DNA of 64,000 nt from Aporrectodea caliginosa (GCA_020284085.1 JACEVL010000281.1:122501-186500), one strand, 5' to 3'. Positions 33,784 to 46,424 are shown, counted from the stretch's first letter. Notes: generated by a model from the letters alone, not told the origin. A program made the numbers and translations.

Positions 33784-34019
33784 TGAATTCGTACAATTCA
33801 TCAACATATCAAACTTATCCATTGACTTTATGCATCCCATCGAAATGTGCCATGAGTGCATGAGCTGGACCTTGACATGCATTGTAAATTATTGTTGGCA
33901 CTTCTTGGTTAATGTTCCGTTCCGGTTTAAGGATGTAGAATTCATCTGTTGCAGTTGAGAGGACGAGCTCAGTTATAATTGAATTATATTTGCTCTTTTA
34001 CAAAGCTGTAAATGATTTT

Positions 34020-34025
34020 ATTAAA
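34020..34025 (+). terminator. PEX19: Putative PEX19 polyadenylation signal (ATTAAA)
   Basis: ATTAAA stands 237 bases after the stop codon, followed by a T/G-rich stretch (GTGTTTGTTGTTGATTTTGT) of the kind found past cleavage sites. Confidence 0.6.
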
Positions 34026-34514
34026 GTGTTTGTTGTTGATTTTGTTGTATTGTGTCACATTTTAACGTTTCAACGTAGTTACAGCTCTCGTTACTCATGC
34101 AGTTAGTATTGTTTGGGTCTGAGGTTCGGAATCTCAATTGGAGTCATGCAAACATTGCACCGATTCATGTGACCCATATGGAAAGGTTATCCAGCTGTTG
34201 GATTGGTGTTATTGTGTATGTGCTTCAGTTAAACATCCTTCAACCACCATATCCACGCATAATACATTTCTGTTAGAGGCCTGTAGTAATGAGATATTAC
34301 CTTAAATTGATGATGCTTTATTTACATTTTTGATTTTGTCATCAAAGGCACAACCTCACGTTTAAAGTGATAATATAGTTTCAAAACAGGCTGCCATGCC
34401 TGAAAAGCTGTAGGTACCATTTTCAATAGATGTTTAATATCTAAAGCACATTGCTCCTGCACAAAGTTGGTAAATCTGAGTGGAGCAGAGATGAATTTCA
34501 CTAAGTGCCTAGGA

Positions 34515-34850
34515 CAGTGTTTCTTAACCAGTGTTCGACCGAACCCCTGGGGTTCGGTGAGCCAGTGCCAGGGGTTCGGCAGAGGTCCTCTGAAATATAT
34601 ACATATTCAGGTCAGTGAGTGTGAGTGAAAAATCATTTGCTATTTTATTTTTCGACTTTTATTTAATAAATTTTGTTTGAAATAGATTGCCTACCATTGA
34701 ATGTATTAATATTGTATCACAATTTGGTACAATTTTTTATTTCCTTTTGTTCCTATTAGTTAAAAATTATTGTTCAAACTTGAGGGGTTCGGTGAGTGGT
34801 CATGGATTTCTCTTGGGGTTCGGCTCCCTTGAAAAGGTTAAGAACCACTG
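34515..34850. mobile_element. hAT-like MITE with perfect target duplication
   Basis: The left end CAGTGTTTCTTAACC and right end GGTTAAGAACCACTG are imperfect inverted repeats. GCCTAGGA flanks both sides exactly (34507-34514, 34851-34858). Inner GGGGTTCGGTGAG repeats occur near both ends. Non-coding. Confidence 0.9.
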
Positions 34851-34858
34851 GCCTAGGA

Positions 34859-35863
34859 GATGTCGTGCAAAGACCAGAGTAAAATGGTGACCTCAGACGT
34901 TTAAATCAATATGCAAAATTTATATTATAACAAGGTATTAATTATATTAGAAAAAGTCGAAACGCAAACTGAGATCGACTTCACGTCAAACATGATGGAT
35001 GCGGCAGATGCCGAAAGAGTGAAAACTCGTAAATGCTTTATAATCACAGTCCATTTCGCTAGGGGACGTTTGCAATAGCGACCACCAGTGACGAAATCTG
35101 CTGATAGCTCTAGCGCAAGCTTTAGTTGGTATATCCTCTAGTCTAAAAATAACCGCTATGATTCCCTACTTTTCTGGCGCTGTTTTTCTGACATCCTCAT
35201 AAATTGAACTGTGTCCAAGGAACCAGCGTGTACCTAACGTTGATGCATAGGCGTTGTCACCTAACGAGGAGCAGTTGACACCTGGGGCAATAGAGAGGTA
35301 CATTTGGTTTAAATTGTTCTGGTATGGTATGAATTTTAACAAGGTCTAGGCCTCACTTATCGAGAAGCGTTTAAATTGCTGAACAACAAACCGAGACTTG
35401 TCTGCTTTTCCCTTAATGCAAGAGGTATGAAAAACTTTCTGAACTTGTACGTTTCGATGACAAAGTTAGTATACATTGTACTAGTTGATGCCAATTTGTG
35501 AGTCGTAGACCCAGCGGTATGCGAACGGTCGAACTAAAACCTCTGGGAACTCAGTCTGACGATATGTTAGGATCTGGGTCATAATATTATTTCCATACAG
35601 GGATTGAACAAATTTGGCCGGTTGCATTACATTAGGGCCCTATTACAACTTTACTCATAAATTGCTCGATTTTTTCCTTGCGGTAAGAAAAGCAATCATT
35701 TTGGCAGAAATCACCCTAATTTTTGCAGATATCACCCTGATCATGAGTAGGCCTACCAGAGAATATTAAAAGAGTATACATGTCCTTCATGTAATGGGTA
35801 CTGTAATTTGAATTCTAGATACGGGTTGAATGTGAGATGTATATTTGCATACCCCGGTACATG
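34859..35863. other. No gene seen
   Basis: AT-rich spacer between two transposons. No exon, RNA gene or repeat terminus recognised. Confidence 0.4.
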
Positions 35864-35871
35864 TATAGAGG

Positions 35872-36360
35872 GGTAATCCCGTAGTTTAGGTTGGTAAATT
35901 ATTTTATATCGTCAAATTAAAATGGAAGCTGGATTATGGAAAAAATTGTTTCACTAACTCGAAGTGGGATTGATGAAACCATTTCTGTCTTTAAATAGAA
36001 GTTGGATTGATCGAAATAATTTTTACCGTAAATAGAAGCTGGATTGATGAAACTATGTTTTTGAAGCAATAGAAGCTGGAATGATTAAAATAATTGTTTC
36101 CGTAAGTAGAAGCTGGACCCATGAGAATAGTTCTTTGCTTAAATAAAAGTTTCATTGATGAAAAATATTTTTGGGTTAAATAGAAGTTGGCTAATTTTTT
36201 TCATGAAATGGAAGCTGGATTGATTAAAACAAATTTTCGATGAAATGGAAGCGGGATTGACGATAGTTATCATGGACATAGGTAGATTGCTTACTTACCA
36301 ACATGAAATTCGGTATTGAAGATATTCAAATAATTTACCAACCTAAACTACGGGATTACC
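35872..36360. mobile_element. TIR element with minisatellite core, copy 3
   Basis: Perfect 33-bp TIRs (35872-35904 and 36328-36360) begin GGTAATCCCGTAGTTTAGG. Flanks TATAGAGG (35864-35871) and CATAGAGG (36361-36368) match at seven of eight bases. The core has about nine units of roughly 38 bp around AATAGAAGCTGGATTGATGA. The TIR differs from copy 1 after GGTAATCC and shares GTTTAG with copy 2. Confidence 0.9.
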
Positions 36361-36368
36361 CATAGAGG

Positions 36369-37130
36369 AAAGACTGGTGCTACATATATTAATGATGCAC
36401 TCTATTTAAATTTCAGATGTTTATTTACAAGCTGTAAATGGGATCTTTACACTATGATGTAATATGAAAGATAATTTATTTGGTACCAGTGCAGTATCGC
36501 TGTTGATATCATTTATCATCTTCTGACCTAGCCGTAGTTGAAGATCGAGGACAAAGTTTGTTCTTGTCAAGTGTTGTGCATGTAGCCATAAGACATTGTG
36601 GCCGACTGTGCGATGTGGTCACGTAGTCACGTAGTCCTGAGTTTTGGCACGGCTACCATGTACAAATGTAGTGGATATAACCACAAGAAGTTGGTTTATT
36701 AACGAATATGGTTACGGATTTTAAAGAATAATTGTATGGCAGAGAAAGTGAAACAATATATATATATATAAGTGCACAATTACTGAGTAAGTTTTTAGAG
36801 AACAGCATGGTTTCTTTATTACCTATTATGTGAGATTCTATTTTAGTTTCCATACAAATTGGGGTTAAGTGTAGGCTGCAATGTTTCTGTATTACTAGAC
36901 ATCCTGTTTATGTGAAAATTCCTACCCCATTCATATGAATTTATGTAGCACTCTGAAGTCACTAAAAGGTGCTATTTAAATGTTCAGATACATACTTACA
37001 TACAAACATGTAACTGAACAAACCTTTGTTGATTACTGGATAGTTAGAGGCATTACAAACAATTGCTTCACCAAATATTGCACCTCTGGTCTCTATGTCA
37101 ACTGGACTTGAATCTTCCTTGACCAACTCT
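36369..37130. other. No gene seen
   Basis: AT-rich spacer. The 36950-36990 segment (GTAGCACTCTGAAGTCACTA, TGCTATTTAAATG) resembles a decayed SINE/LINE terminus. Confidence 0.4.
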
Positions 37131-37245
37131 GGACAACCCCTCTGACTTGATGCAGCACTCGTGAATAAGCTGGTGCTTTGTGATTAACTGTAGAGTAGCG
37201 CTTTAGAAATGTGCAATTTACAATTACGATTACAATGGGTGTAAA
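37131..37245 (+). mobile_element. SINE (family B), 3' part
   Basis: GGACAACCCCTCTGACTTGA, GTGAATAAGCTGGTGCTTTG, then AGCGCTTTAGAAATGTGCAA with an ATTACGATTACAAT tail. It pairs with the oppositely oriented copy at 37670-37985. Confidence 0.65.
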
Positions 37246-37562
37246 GCGATAACTTCAGTGGAACCAATTTGGTACTGCTGTTTCGAGAGACCACAATACA
37301 GAATCACAGTGCATTGTTTTCGTAGGTTCCATGCATGGTGGCATTGTTTGTGAAGCAAATATGTAGCCATGTGATTTGGCTCTATACATATTTTCTTTAC
37401 AAGTCAATTTCTGTTTCAAAAGATATCTTTCAACAATTTATAGAAGGATTTCAGGAGTTTTGCAACATTATTGCAGGATTATTCCAGGTTTTTTTTAAGA
37501 TTATTGCAACATTATTGCAGAATTTTTGCAGCAATTTCCGTTCTTTGAGCTGGCAGTGGAGG

Positions 37563-37658
37563 AATCTCAATGCCCTGCACTAGTACTGGCTCTAGGTGCA
37601 GGGCATTGAGATTAAATGGCAAGTCTTGGGGTGTACACCCCAATATTTGCCATTTAAT
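37563..37658. repeat. Two adjacent perfect hairpins
   Basis: Hairpin 1: arms 37563-37580 and 37596-37613 (AATCTCAATGCCCTGCAC and its complement). Hairpin 2: outer arms ATTAAATGGCAA 37611-37622 and 37647-37658, enclosing a second exact palindrome TTGGGGTGTACACCCCAA (37626-37643). The two hairpins share three bases. Confidence 0.85.
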
Positions 37659-37669
37659 TGTAGTTATAA

Positions 37670-37985
37670 ACTCCAGTGTTTCTATAGCACTACTCGAAAG
37701 CTAAGCACAGGGCATTGACTTAATCATGAGTGCTGCTTCATGCCAGAGGGGTTGTCCAGAGAGGTCTAGTGGGGGTGAGAGGAGCGCAGAAATCAGAGGA
37801 GCTGAGAGAGGAGGCAGAGCAGCTTAATTCCATGCAGTGGAAGCAGGTACCATATTCGATCGCTTGGTGACGGAAGCACTTGCACACAAACAACTTATCC
37901 AGGTCATTCAGTACATGCATTCTTCTCAGTAGATTCGAACCCAGAATTACTGGATTACAGCCTGGTAGCAAGTTTATGTGCTCAC
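37670..37985 (-). mobile_element. tRNA-derived SINE (family B), longest copy
   Basis: On the minus strand from 37985: a tRNA-like head with TCTGGGTTCGAATCT (B box), a body of about 200 bp, the GGACAACCCCTCTGGCATGA block, and the end GAGTAGTGCTATAGAAACA. The 3' blocks match 37131-37245 in inverse orientation. Confidence 0.7.
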
Positions 37986-37999
37986 ATATTATATATTGT

Positions 38000-38455
38000 G
38001 TGGTGCAGAGTGTTTACGTGGCTGTTTTTTGGGTCTTTTCATTTTCCTGCGTATGAACTTGAGCCTGAATTTCTTGGAAAAGTAATGATGGAAAATGTTT
38101 ATATGGCAATTATGACCGTTCAAATTTTTTTACCAATAATTTTATGATTGAAGTTCCACAGATGAAATTGTTTGCCAACATCATTAGACGCTACTGGTAA
38201 TAAAGTGTAATTTAGTGATGTGAGTGATTTTGCTGAATCTTTTCATCAGCATAATACGGGATTTTATAAAAAAATATTGTGGTGAAATTGGGGATCTCAT
38301 AATGTTAGTTGTCCCAAGTTTTCCACTTGGCTCATGTTGTCTAGTTGTCCTGGGTTTGCCTATGTTAATTAAGTTGGCCTAGGTTGTCCAGTTGCAGGAC
38401 TACTGCTGTTTCCGGGCCCTTGTTGACAGCCCTATTGATGATGATGTTTGCATAT
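38000..38455. other. No gene seen
   Basis: AT-rich sequence. A few GTTGTCC/GTTGTCCTGG repeats at 38305-38400 give a weak tandem pattern. Confidence 0.4.
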
Positions 38456-38560
38456 ATTTGTGTGTGTGTGTATATATTTGTTTGTGTGTATTTGTGTGTG
38501 TGTGTGTATGTATTTGTGTGTGTGTATATATTTGTGTATGTGTGTGCATGTGTTTGACGT
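38456..38560. repeat. (GT)n microsatellite, interrupted
   Basis: GTGTGTGT tracts alternate with ATATATTTGT/GTATTTGT units. Confidence 0.9.
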
Positions 38561-38711
38561 GGTTTTAATATGCCGCTTTGTCAGTTGATTGCCTTTGTCC
38601 ACTCATTTGGAAAGCTGTCAAAAGCACACACTCACTGGCACACGCATACACACATGATCACACAGACCGAACTTAAACGATGATTAGGGTCATTTGAAGC
38701 AAATTTGAGCA

Positions 38712-39510
<799 letters not shown>

Positions 39511-41225
39511 TTGTTACTGTAAGCAAGTCCTGAAAAAGACAAATACCTATACACCCTTCTTCAATAACTATTGGTACAAAGGAAATGCTGGAAATGAAAA
39601 AGCTTGCAGTTAAGTAGTCCTGACATTCCTCATTCCATCTTTCCTCCAAGTGACCTTTCTCTGCCACTGTGCTTCCTCCAATTCAAAGCCGGGTGAGTAA
39701 GCCGCGGTGTATGTTGAATTCATAGTCGTTGAGTAAGTCATAAATGTCGTCTTCATGTCAGTTTAGTTTTACTGAACGCCCCATTCGATAAAAGAAATAT
39801 GTGGGTCGAACATTCATGATTAACTGTGCGTAACTTCTTTTAAATGGGCAGAACTTCTTTTCATTTTGTGATAAAGGCTTTCCACCCCCTAAGGGTGAGT
39901 GAGGTGGGGTGTTGTAAGATAGGGTTTTCAACCACTGACTTTGATGCAGTGGTCTTTTTGCAGATAGTACATTTATGTATATTTGAGTATAGGTTTATTT
40001 ATAGTGTGTTTCAAGAGCCCCCAGAGGCAAGGAAAGCTCAATCATCACTATCAACATTTTTTAGAGTGATGATTAATGTATGATAAAGATGAATTTTGTG
40101 ATTAAGGTGACGGTTGTGATTATGGTCTGGGTGATAAAGATGATTATGATGATGTGTTTAGCTATGAGCATTGTGATGATGATAATAAGTAAGTAAGTAT
40201 ATTCTTTGTTAAACCAGTTGCAAATCCGCACTTACTGTAGGTGTACATACATTTATACAGAGTATAACATTCTTATTATAAACGATCTGCGTGTAAGATT
40301 GTCGGCTTGTGGAATAAAGCGGTCATGTAATCTTGGGCACAGGTAGTAGGGGAGCGGCTTTTTTTTGGGGGGGGGAGTAGCCCATGAGAAGAGTCCTGCG
40401 TGAGTCAGCATTGTGGCAAAGATGGTGATGATTTTGACATGGTTATGGTGGTGGTGGTGGTTATCCCATCTCTGTCCCTCTTCTCTCTGAACATGGACAG
40501 TTGGACATCATAAGGGGCTGTCAACCATTTTTCTAGCACTCTCCACCATGCTCTCAGCGCTTACGAAAGAACCGTCAATGCGGCGCTGTATAAACGTTTG
40601 CCTACAATTCATTAGAATGGACCGTCTGCCCATCTCCTCGAGCACTGGGGTTAACGCCCCTTGGAGAAATGCAAAATTGTTTTATGACTCATCAGTGGAC
40701 TAGCAATTGCAAATCTCCAAAGGAGCCAAGCACATACTATGACGGATGACGTGTTCAATGGTTAGTCACTCACAAACAACAGATGTCACTAAGCGATCGC
40801 CAATTATCAGATCGAAACACAATCAGTCCAAGCGCGCTTATCGCTGCCAGGAAACTCGCAAAACTTTGTCGGTCATTACTTTGTGGCGGACACGGAAATA
40901 AAGTGGGAGGGGGTTAAATGAGGTATGCCATACTTTTAATTAGCTCAGTTTACTCGCATTCATTCGAGCATTTATGATAATTATCATAATCATATTCTTT
41001 ATTAATTCAAACTGACAAACACAGTATGATTACAATTCAGTGTGAACGGATCACAAGTTATTACAGGAGTCAAATTTTTACTGTATACGGCAGCCATGCA
41101 AGGCGCCCATCACGTCGCACATCTCGTCACCAACGTGCCATCTCGCGAATGATAGGCGGAGTGGACCTTTTGGGAGGGTTGTAGGAAGCTACTGCTCTTC
41201 ACGCCAGTGATGTTTCCACTACTCT
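39511..41225. other. No gene seen
   Basis: Intergenic sequence. 40180-40260 (AAGTAAGTATATTCTTTGTT, then AACCAGTTGCAAATCCGCA) resembles 49975-50040 and is probably one more dispersed repeat family. 40490-40600 (GGGCTGTCAACC, then TGCGGCGCTGTATAAACG) looks like a decayed SINE end. Confidence 0.4.
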
Positions 41226-41229
41226 GTGG

Positions 41230-41440
41230 ACCCCCCCATAGTGCCTTTCCAAGATAACTACTCAGAGGTACGTACTTCCAGCTCACCAGGCATACCAACT
41301 TTGGTGGGAAAAAACCAAGTTTTGAAGCATTTGTCAAAAGTGCATGCAGAATCCGTAGTTAAGGCAATGCGCAGGTCCAAACGGATTCTGTTCCAGTTTG
41401 AGGACCCAGCCACTGAAAAAGGTCGATGTGATGTTGTTGG
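41230..41440 (-). pseudogene. L2/CR1-like LINE, 3'-terminal fragment
   Basis: Minus-strand translation from 41440 gives a decayed C-terminal block (FSGWVLKLEQNPFG). It ends with CCTCTGAGTAGTTATCTTGG and GCACTATGG near 41236. Close in sequence to 19490-19720. Confidence 0.6.
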
Positions 41441-41552
41441 GGTTTATTTATGCTGCAGGAACAACTAGTTACTTGATGTAAAATTGTCACTTTGATGCAG
41501 TTTTGAGTCATTGCATTTTTGGGTTTTGTTAATTTTTTCATTCCCAGATTTA

Positions 41553-41825
41553 TTAATGACCTGTTTAATAACGACGAGGGGTGAGCTCCTAGTTCCACGG
41601 CACGCTTGGCTATTAAGCAGCGCCGTGCTTTTTCGGTTGTGGGACCTTCCACCTGGAATGACCTCCCGCTTAAGCTCCGCTCTTTACTTGTGAGCCAACC
41701 GGCAGGGTTCTACAAGTCCCTCAAGTCTTTTTTCTTTAGTCGTGGCTGGGCCAGGAGCGCTTCTGAGTAGCTTCTTGAAGAGGCGCTATATAAATGCCCT
41801 GAATGAATGAATGAATGAATGAATA
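41553..41825 (+). pseudogene. L2/CR1-like LINE, 3' end with (ATGA)n tail
   Basis: The plus strand reads RRAFSVVGPSTWNDLPLKLR across 41620-41680, then FYKSLKSFFFSRGW, a stop, and the terminus GAAGAGGCGCTATATAAATG with ATGAATGAATGA tail. This is the best-preserved LINE 3' end in the window and shows the terminus shared with the SINEs. Confidence 0.8.
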
Positions 41826-43285
41826 AATGGTTATTTTCCAAGACTGACCTTCCAACTTTCTTCATGGCCTTTCTCCATTTTACCATTTTATTACTAGACA
41901 ACCATTATGGGTGGGAGCTTACTCCAATGAAATAGGGGGTGCAGCTGTTTTTCCTCTGTAACTCCACCCTTCCTTGAGTTATGTTGTGGCAATTTGTTAC
42001 TGGCACAGTGGTTTTACTTCTTCTTCCTGATTTTGGTTGGTACATTGGTTTATAATTGGATGTCAATATCGCCAGAATGACGTGGGAGGATTTTGAACGA
42101 TGTTGACCTTGATTAGTGCTAATGAAGCATCATGTTCCGTGATGTTCTGTTAGATTGTGCTATCACTGTCACTTGGATTTTGTCAGATAGAGCTGGTGAA
42201 AGTGAAGAGTTTGTTGATAATTGATTTTCTGATATTCTCGACATTTAATGGTGTTAGTGATGACCTCGTGGTGCTCTTAATGATCATTGTAATGATGATG
42301 ATGATGAAGATGGTGGCAGTGATGACTAGGATAATGAAGATGATAAATGTTGATGATGATCAATGGTGCTGTATTCATTTATGACAATGTTAAACATGCA
42401 GAAATGATATCTAGTGTGTTTTAATGACTTCTATAATCACAATTTCTCAATGATGACAAGCTATGTGCAGCTCTGATCAAACTTATTATTTCATTAAATT
42501 TAAAATATTTAATTTGTAATATGTAATTATTTTGTTTATTATTTCATTGAGTAATGTATCCCATGTGTTCCCTGGAGCTTGTGTCTGCCTTAGGACTGTA
42601 TGAGTAATGACTGCTTGATGACTCCTCTAACTGCTTTTATGTCTTTGGTTATGTCTTGAGGTCTCTAAGAGTGTCTGGATTTGTGGTGATCCTGACGTGA
42701 TCTATCTGGCTTTTATGGCTCTGTTGCAGGATTAATGGGTCCCAGGAGCCATCAACTTCAGTCAGATGTGGTATAGGAGCTTATTTTCATTGGGTACTTT
42801 AACGACTCTGTCTCTTCCCTCTTTGACCTGAGGGTGTGACCTGAGGATGTTAAAAGTCCCCAGGGAAGTTTCAGATTGGCCTTGTTTATGTTCATGAAAG
42901 AAGGCTGACCATATGTGATGTGATGTAATGTAATTTATACAGCAGAGGCAATTTATATGGCACGGATTAATAGCTAAGCAATGTCAAGTGTGCTTAACTG
43001 TGCCTCTGTGAATAGTTTCTCATTCTGTAAGAGGAGGCTAGGAGATATGCAAGTTTACTAAATGCAGTGTGATACAGAACAATACAACATGGTGCAGAAC
43101 GACACTGATAGACAGAAGTTATCTGGTACCAGAGAACAGTCTTTGTGACCGACCACGTTTCTTATCTAATCTAATCTAATGGCCTCTGTAGAACTGTGAT
43201 GTAATGCACAATTGCACATGGCATCAGCTGCTACCATTATTAGAAACTGTAATCCTGTGGAGAGGTCAGGTAGAAATGCATCAAG
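41826..43285. other. No gene seen
   Basis: AT-rich sequence with a short ATG-triplet run at 42290-42350 and a GATGTAATGTAATTTATA tail-like piece at 42920. No exon recognised. Confidence 0.4.
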
Positions 43286-43352
43286 GCATATATATATGTA
43301 TATGTATGTATATATATATGTATGTATATATGTATATATATATATACATATA
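43286..43352. repeat. (TATATG/TA)n microsatellite
   Basis: Alternating TATATATG and TATGTATA units. Confidence 0.9.
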
Positions 43353-43369
43353 GGTAAATGAAGAAGATC

Positions 43370-43580
43370 AGTCCTCTAAGCTAGTAGCCCTGAGGCAGCC
43401 ATGGGTATGAAATGCTAGTGACTTCATTTTCTTAGCCGTGGCATATGAGGGCGGGTGGCCAGTCCTCTCCCTCGCCATCTCATCCTCACACCGACAGTGT
43501 ACGGTCAGTGTACTCATTATAGCTGAGTTTGCTAGGGTGCACTTGGAGCAGAAACCTCGAACCAAATTCAGCCCTGGCAG
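43370..43580 (-). mobile_element. SINE (family C) fragment
   Basis: Shares GTGGCCAGTCCTCTCCCTCG, GTGTACGGTCAGTGTACTCA and GAGGCAGCCATGGGTATGAA with the more complete copy at 59585-59850, same orientation. The tRNA-like head is missing. Confidence 0.65.
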
Positions 43581-43599
43581 GTAATTGAAATGTATTGGA

Positions 43600-43750
43600 T
43601 TGTATTTATTAATTTATATAGCGCCGCTCACAGCAGTGGCCATTCAGTAGCGCTCCCAGTGCGAGAACCCCTAGAGAAGAAGAAGGTTTTGAGAAGGGAG
43701 ACCTAGAAAGAATTGTACCTCTGAACTCTCGATGCTACCCTATCCAGTAC
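43600..43750 (-). pseudogene. L2/CR1-like LINE, 3'-terminal fragment
   Basis: TTGTATTTATTAATTTATAT, then AGCGCCGCTCACAG and GCGCTCCCAGTGCGAGAA match the minus-strand terminus at 6868-6945. Confidence 0.6.
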
Positions 43751-44215
43751 CCCATACTATAAGTATATGAAAATAGTACTAACAGGCGTTCCAGTTGATT
43801 TTATATTTTCAAAACCATAAGGGGTCATATCTAGCTAGGGTGAACATTTATAATAATGATGACTATAATAATAATATTATTAATATTTGATATAAAATTT
43901 TATTGGAGTGCAGTTTTGAGATGTTGGTGAAGGGAGCTATATATGACCGACCAGGCACTTGATACAAATGGGGGAGAGGTCCTAGTTTTGTTGAGTTGCC
44001 GGTGCATTTGAGAGGACAAGCTACACACGAATGTGACCTTCGGTAGCAATAAACCTACTGGCAATAAACCTGTTTTGAAGAAACGGTCAATGATAATAAT
44101 TAATGTGCTTTAAACGTTTTTGGTTTACTGAGTGCTTTAAATGATCCCTGTTCAGGTCAGTTGGAGGGGATTGGATTGCAGGATCAGTCCTGCCTTTGGG
44201 GGGGGGGGTCTTAGA
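43751..44215. other. No gene seen
   Basis: AT-rich spacer ending in a GGGGGGGG tract at about 44200. Confidence 0.4.
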
Positions 44216-44570
44216 AGTGAAACACAGGAACAGACAGAGACAGACAGACAGACAGAGGCAGAGGGGTTGACAGAAAAGGCAGACAGGAAGTAGTAAATAG
44301 TGAGACAGCAAAACAGAAAGACAGAGACAGACAGGGAGAGGGTTGACAGAAAAGGCAAAAGACAGGAAGCAGTAAATAGTGAGACAGCAAAACACAGACA
44401 GAGACAGACGGACATAGGGAGAGCAAATAATGGGACGAACAGACGGACATAGGGAAGGGGTTGACAGAAAAGGCAGAGACAGGAAGCAGTAAATAATGAG
44501 ACAGACGGAAGGACAGATGGAGAGCAGAAATAAATAAATGTAAAGAGACAGACAGACAGGTACAGGGATA
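44216..44570. repeat. CAGA-rich tandem repeat
   Basis: Units of about 110 bp (GGTTGACAGAAAAGGCAGAC, GGAAGCAGTAAATAGTGAGA) repeated about three times and rich in ACAGACAGAC. The Cys/Leu/Ser-rich minus-strand frames over it are repeat artefacts. Confidence 0.85.
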
Positions 44571-45885
44571 CTTAGTGATACAAAGGCAGTGGCAGAGAAA
44601 GTGAGCTGGTGGCATTGAATGTCCTAGTACTACATTGAGTGGGTTCTTGGTTAAGGAAGTCACTGGTGATAAAGAAACGCAGACATTGAAGCATACACAC
44701 ACAGAGACATTGAAGCAGACATATGGACATACAGAGAAAGTCGCAGCCAGACAACCTGTGTCACTGTTTGCACAAGCCAAGAAACCGGTCCAACCAGTGT
44801 CAATATTTTGAAGTTCTCACCGTTGTTAGGAGGTTGGCAGATATACGACACTCTTCAGGTTTAATCCCAGGGTCTGTAATTATTGTTGAGTGTAGGAACT
44901 TGGAATACGGTAGGTAGAAATCCTGGCCAATATTAGACACAGAGCCAGAGAGAGCGACACAGAGACAGAGAGAAACAGACAGACAGATAGAGACAGACAG
45001 AGAGACAGAACACAGACAGAGAGAAAAGAGAGAGATATCTTGGCACCGGATAATAAAAGAAAAACCATGACCTGTTGAAGTCGAAATTTATCTAGGTTCC
45101 GTCTCTCTCTATCAAGACCAGGCTTTTAAAACGTTGGTGTGAAACGAAAACATGTTCTTTATTGAAACCCGGCTGAGAAGGGTTATTACAAGGCTGTGTA
45201 GGACACAGTGATTCGTAGCACTGGGCTTATCGTTCAAATATTGGTTCTCATTCTTTCAAACTGACGTTCATTGTTGTCTGGCGATCATGCACTTCTTTTA
45301 ATGAAGAACTAGTACTAGTAGTTTGCGGTAGCTGTTGAGGAGTTCATAAAAAGTGCTTTGCAGTTGTGCAGATTTATAGTTGTACATACTGCAGTGATTA
45401 AGTATTTGATCGTGGGAATCGGACCTATACTAATCAGAAGACTTATGCTTTAAGCGAAGGACTTCTTCAAGGCAGTCGCAGAGGTTTCCCAAAAAGGTGC
45501 TATACATAATTTTCAGATACAGTCATGCAAAGTATCTGTGCCTAACTAATTGATTGTAGGAATCTAACCTAGTAAATAGTTATTCAGAATATGCTGTTTA
45601 TATGAACTTTAAAGAGATTTAAGCAATGCTGTCTTTTGAAGGTGTCTTCTGATTTTAATTCATGAGCATCATTTTCCATGTCAGGAGGTGGAAGAGTCCA
45701 TTAAAATGGTCAGAAGACCCTGTTGTTTATAGAAGAGCCCTCTTTAGAAAGCTGTAATGTAACATGGAGCAGTAGTGTTGCAAATTATCTGCATGAATGT
45801 GGAAAACAAGAGCAGTCCTGTAAGCCACATGTAATGCTGACTGAGAGAGAGACAGTCATGGGAACAAGGCGTTAGCGACTACATA
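44571..45885. other. No gene seen; one more CAGA tract
   Basis: A second ACAGAGAGA/ACAGACAG tract lies at 44935-45040. The remainder is spacer without recognised exons. Confidence 0.45.
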
Positions 45886-45990
45886 TTACTTAAACTTCGC
45901 CTCATGATTGCGAGTGGACAGTCCTCTCCCTCGCAGCCTGATATTCCCAACGACAGTATAGGGTCAGCGTACTCGTTTACAGACCTAACT
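45886..45990 (-). mobile_element. SINE (family C) fragment
   Basis: GTGGACAGTCCTCTCCCTCG with GGGTCAGCGTACTCG matches the core of the copies at 43370 and 59585. Confidence 0.55.
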
Positions 45991-46424
45991 TAATTGCAGA
46001 TGTTATAAGTTGCCCTGGATGGATGGATCCACAGTTTAGGGACATCTTGTGGGGACAAAGGCCGTTGACGTCGGCAGAAATTATACTTTGATCAGTTCTC
46101 ACCATTTGTGTGGCTTAATAATAGTTGTGGATGCTTAGAATGGGAAGCACACTAGTGTTTTTGACACTCTGTTAATTGCTTCTCTTTTGTAGAAATTTAA
46201 GGCCTGCCTATCCAAACCATTTCCTGGGCTTGCAATGAGTAATTCTTCGGGAAACTTAGTTTAGGAATTTGCTGTCCTGGTCGGGCGATCGAAGAGATTG
46301 TTCAACGCATTTTGTCAGCTTTCTGATTACATCTTTTGACATTCCATGTGCGTTTGATCACATGGGCACACACCTTGGTTTTAATAAGGCTGCTAATTGC
46401 GTCAAGGCAAAGCTACAAAGCCGA

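Noticed and set aside
44087..44851. Cys/Leu/Ser/Val-rich minus-strand frames resembling membrane proteins
   Set aside because: They translate a CAGA-rich tandem repeat; overlapping frames in all phases look alike.
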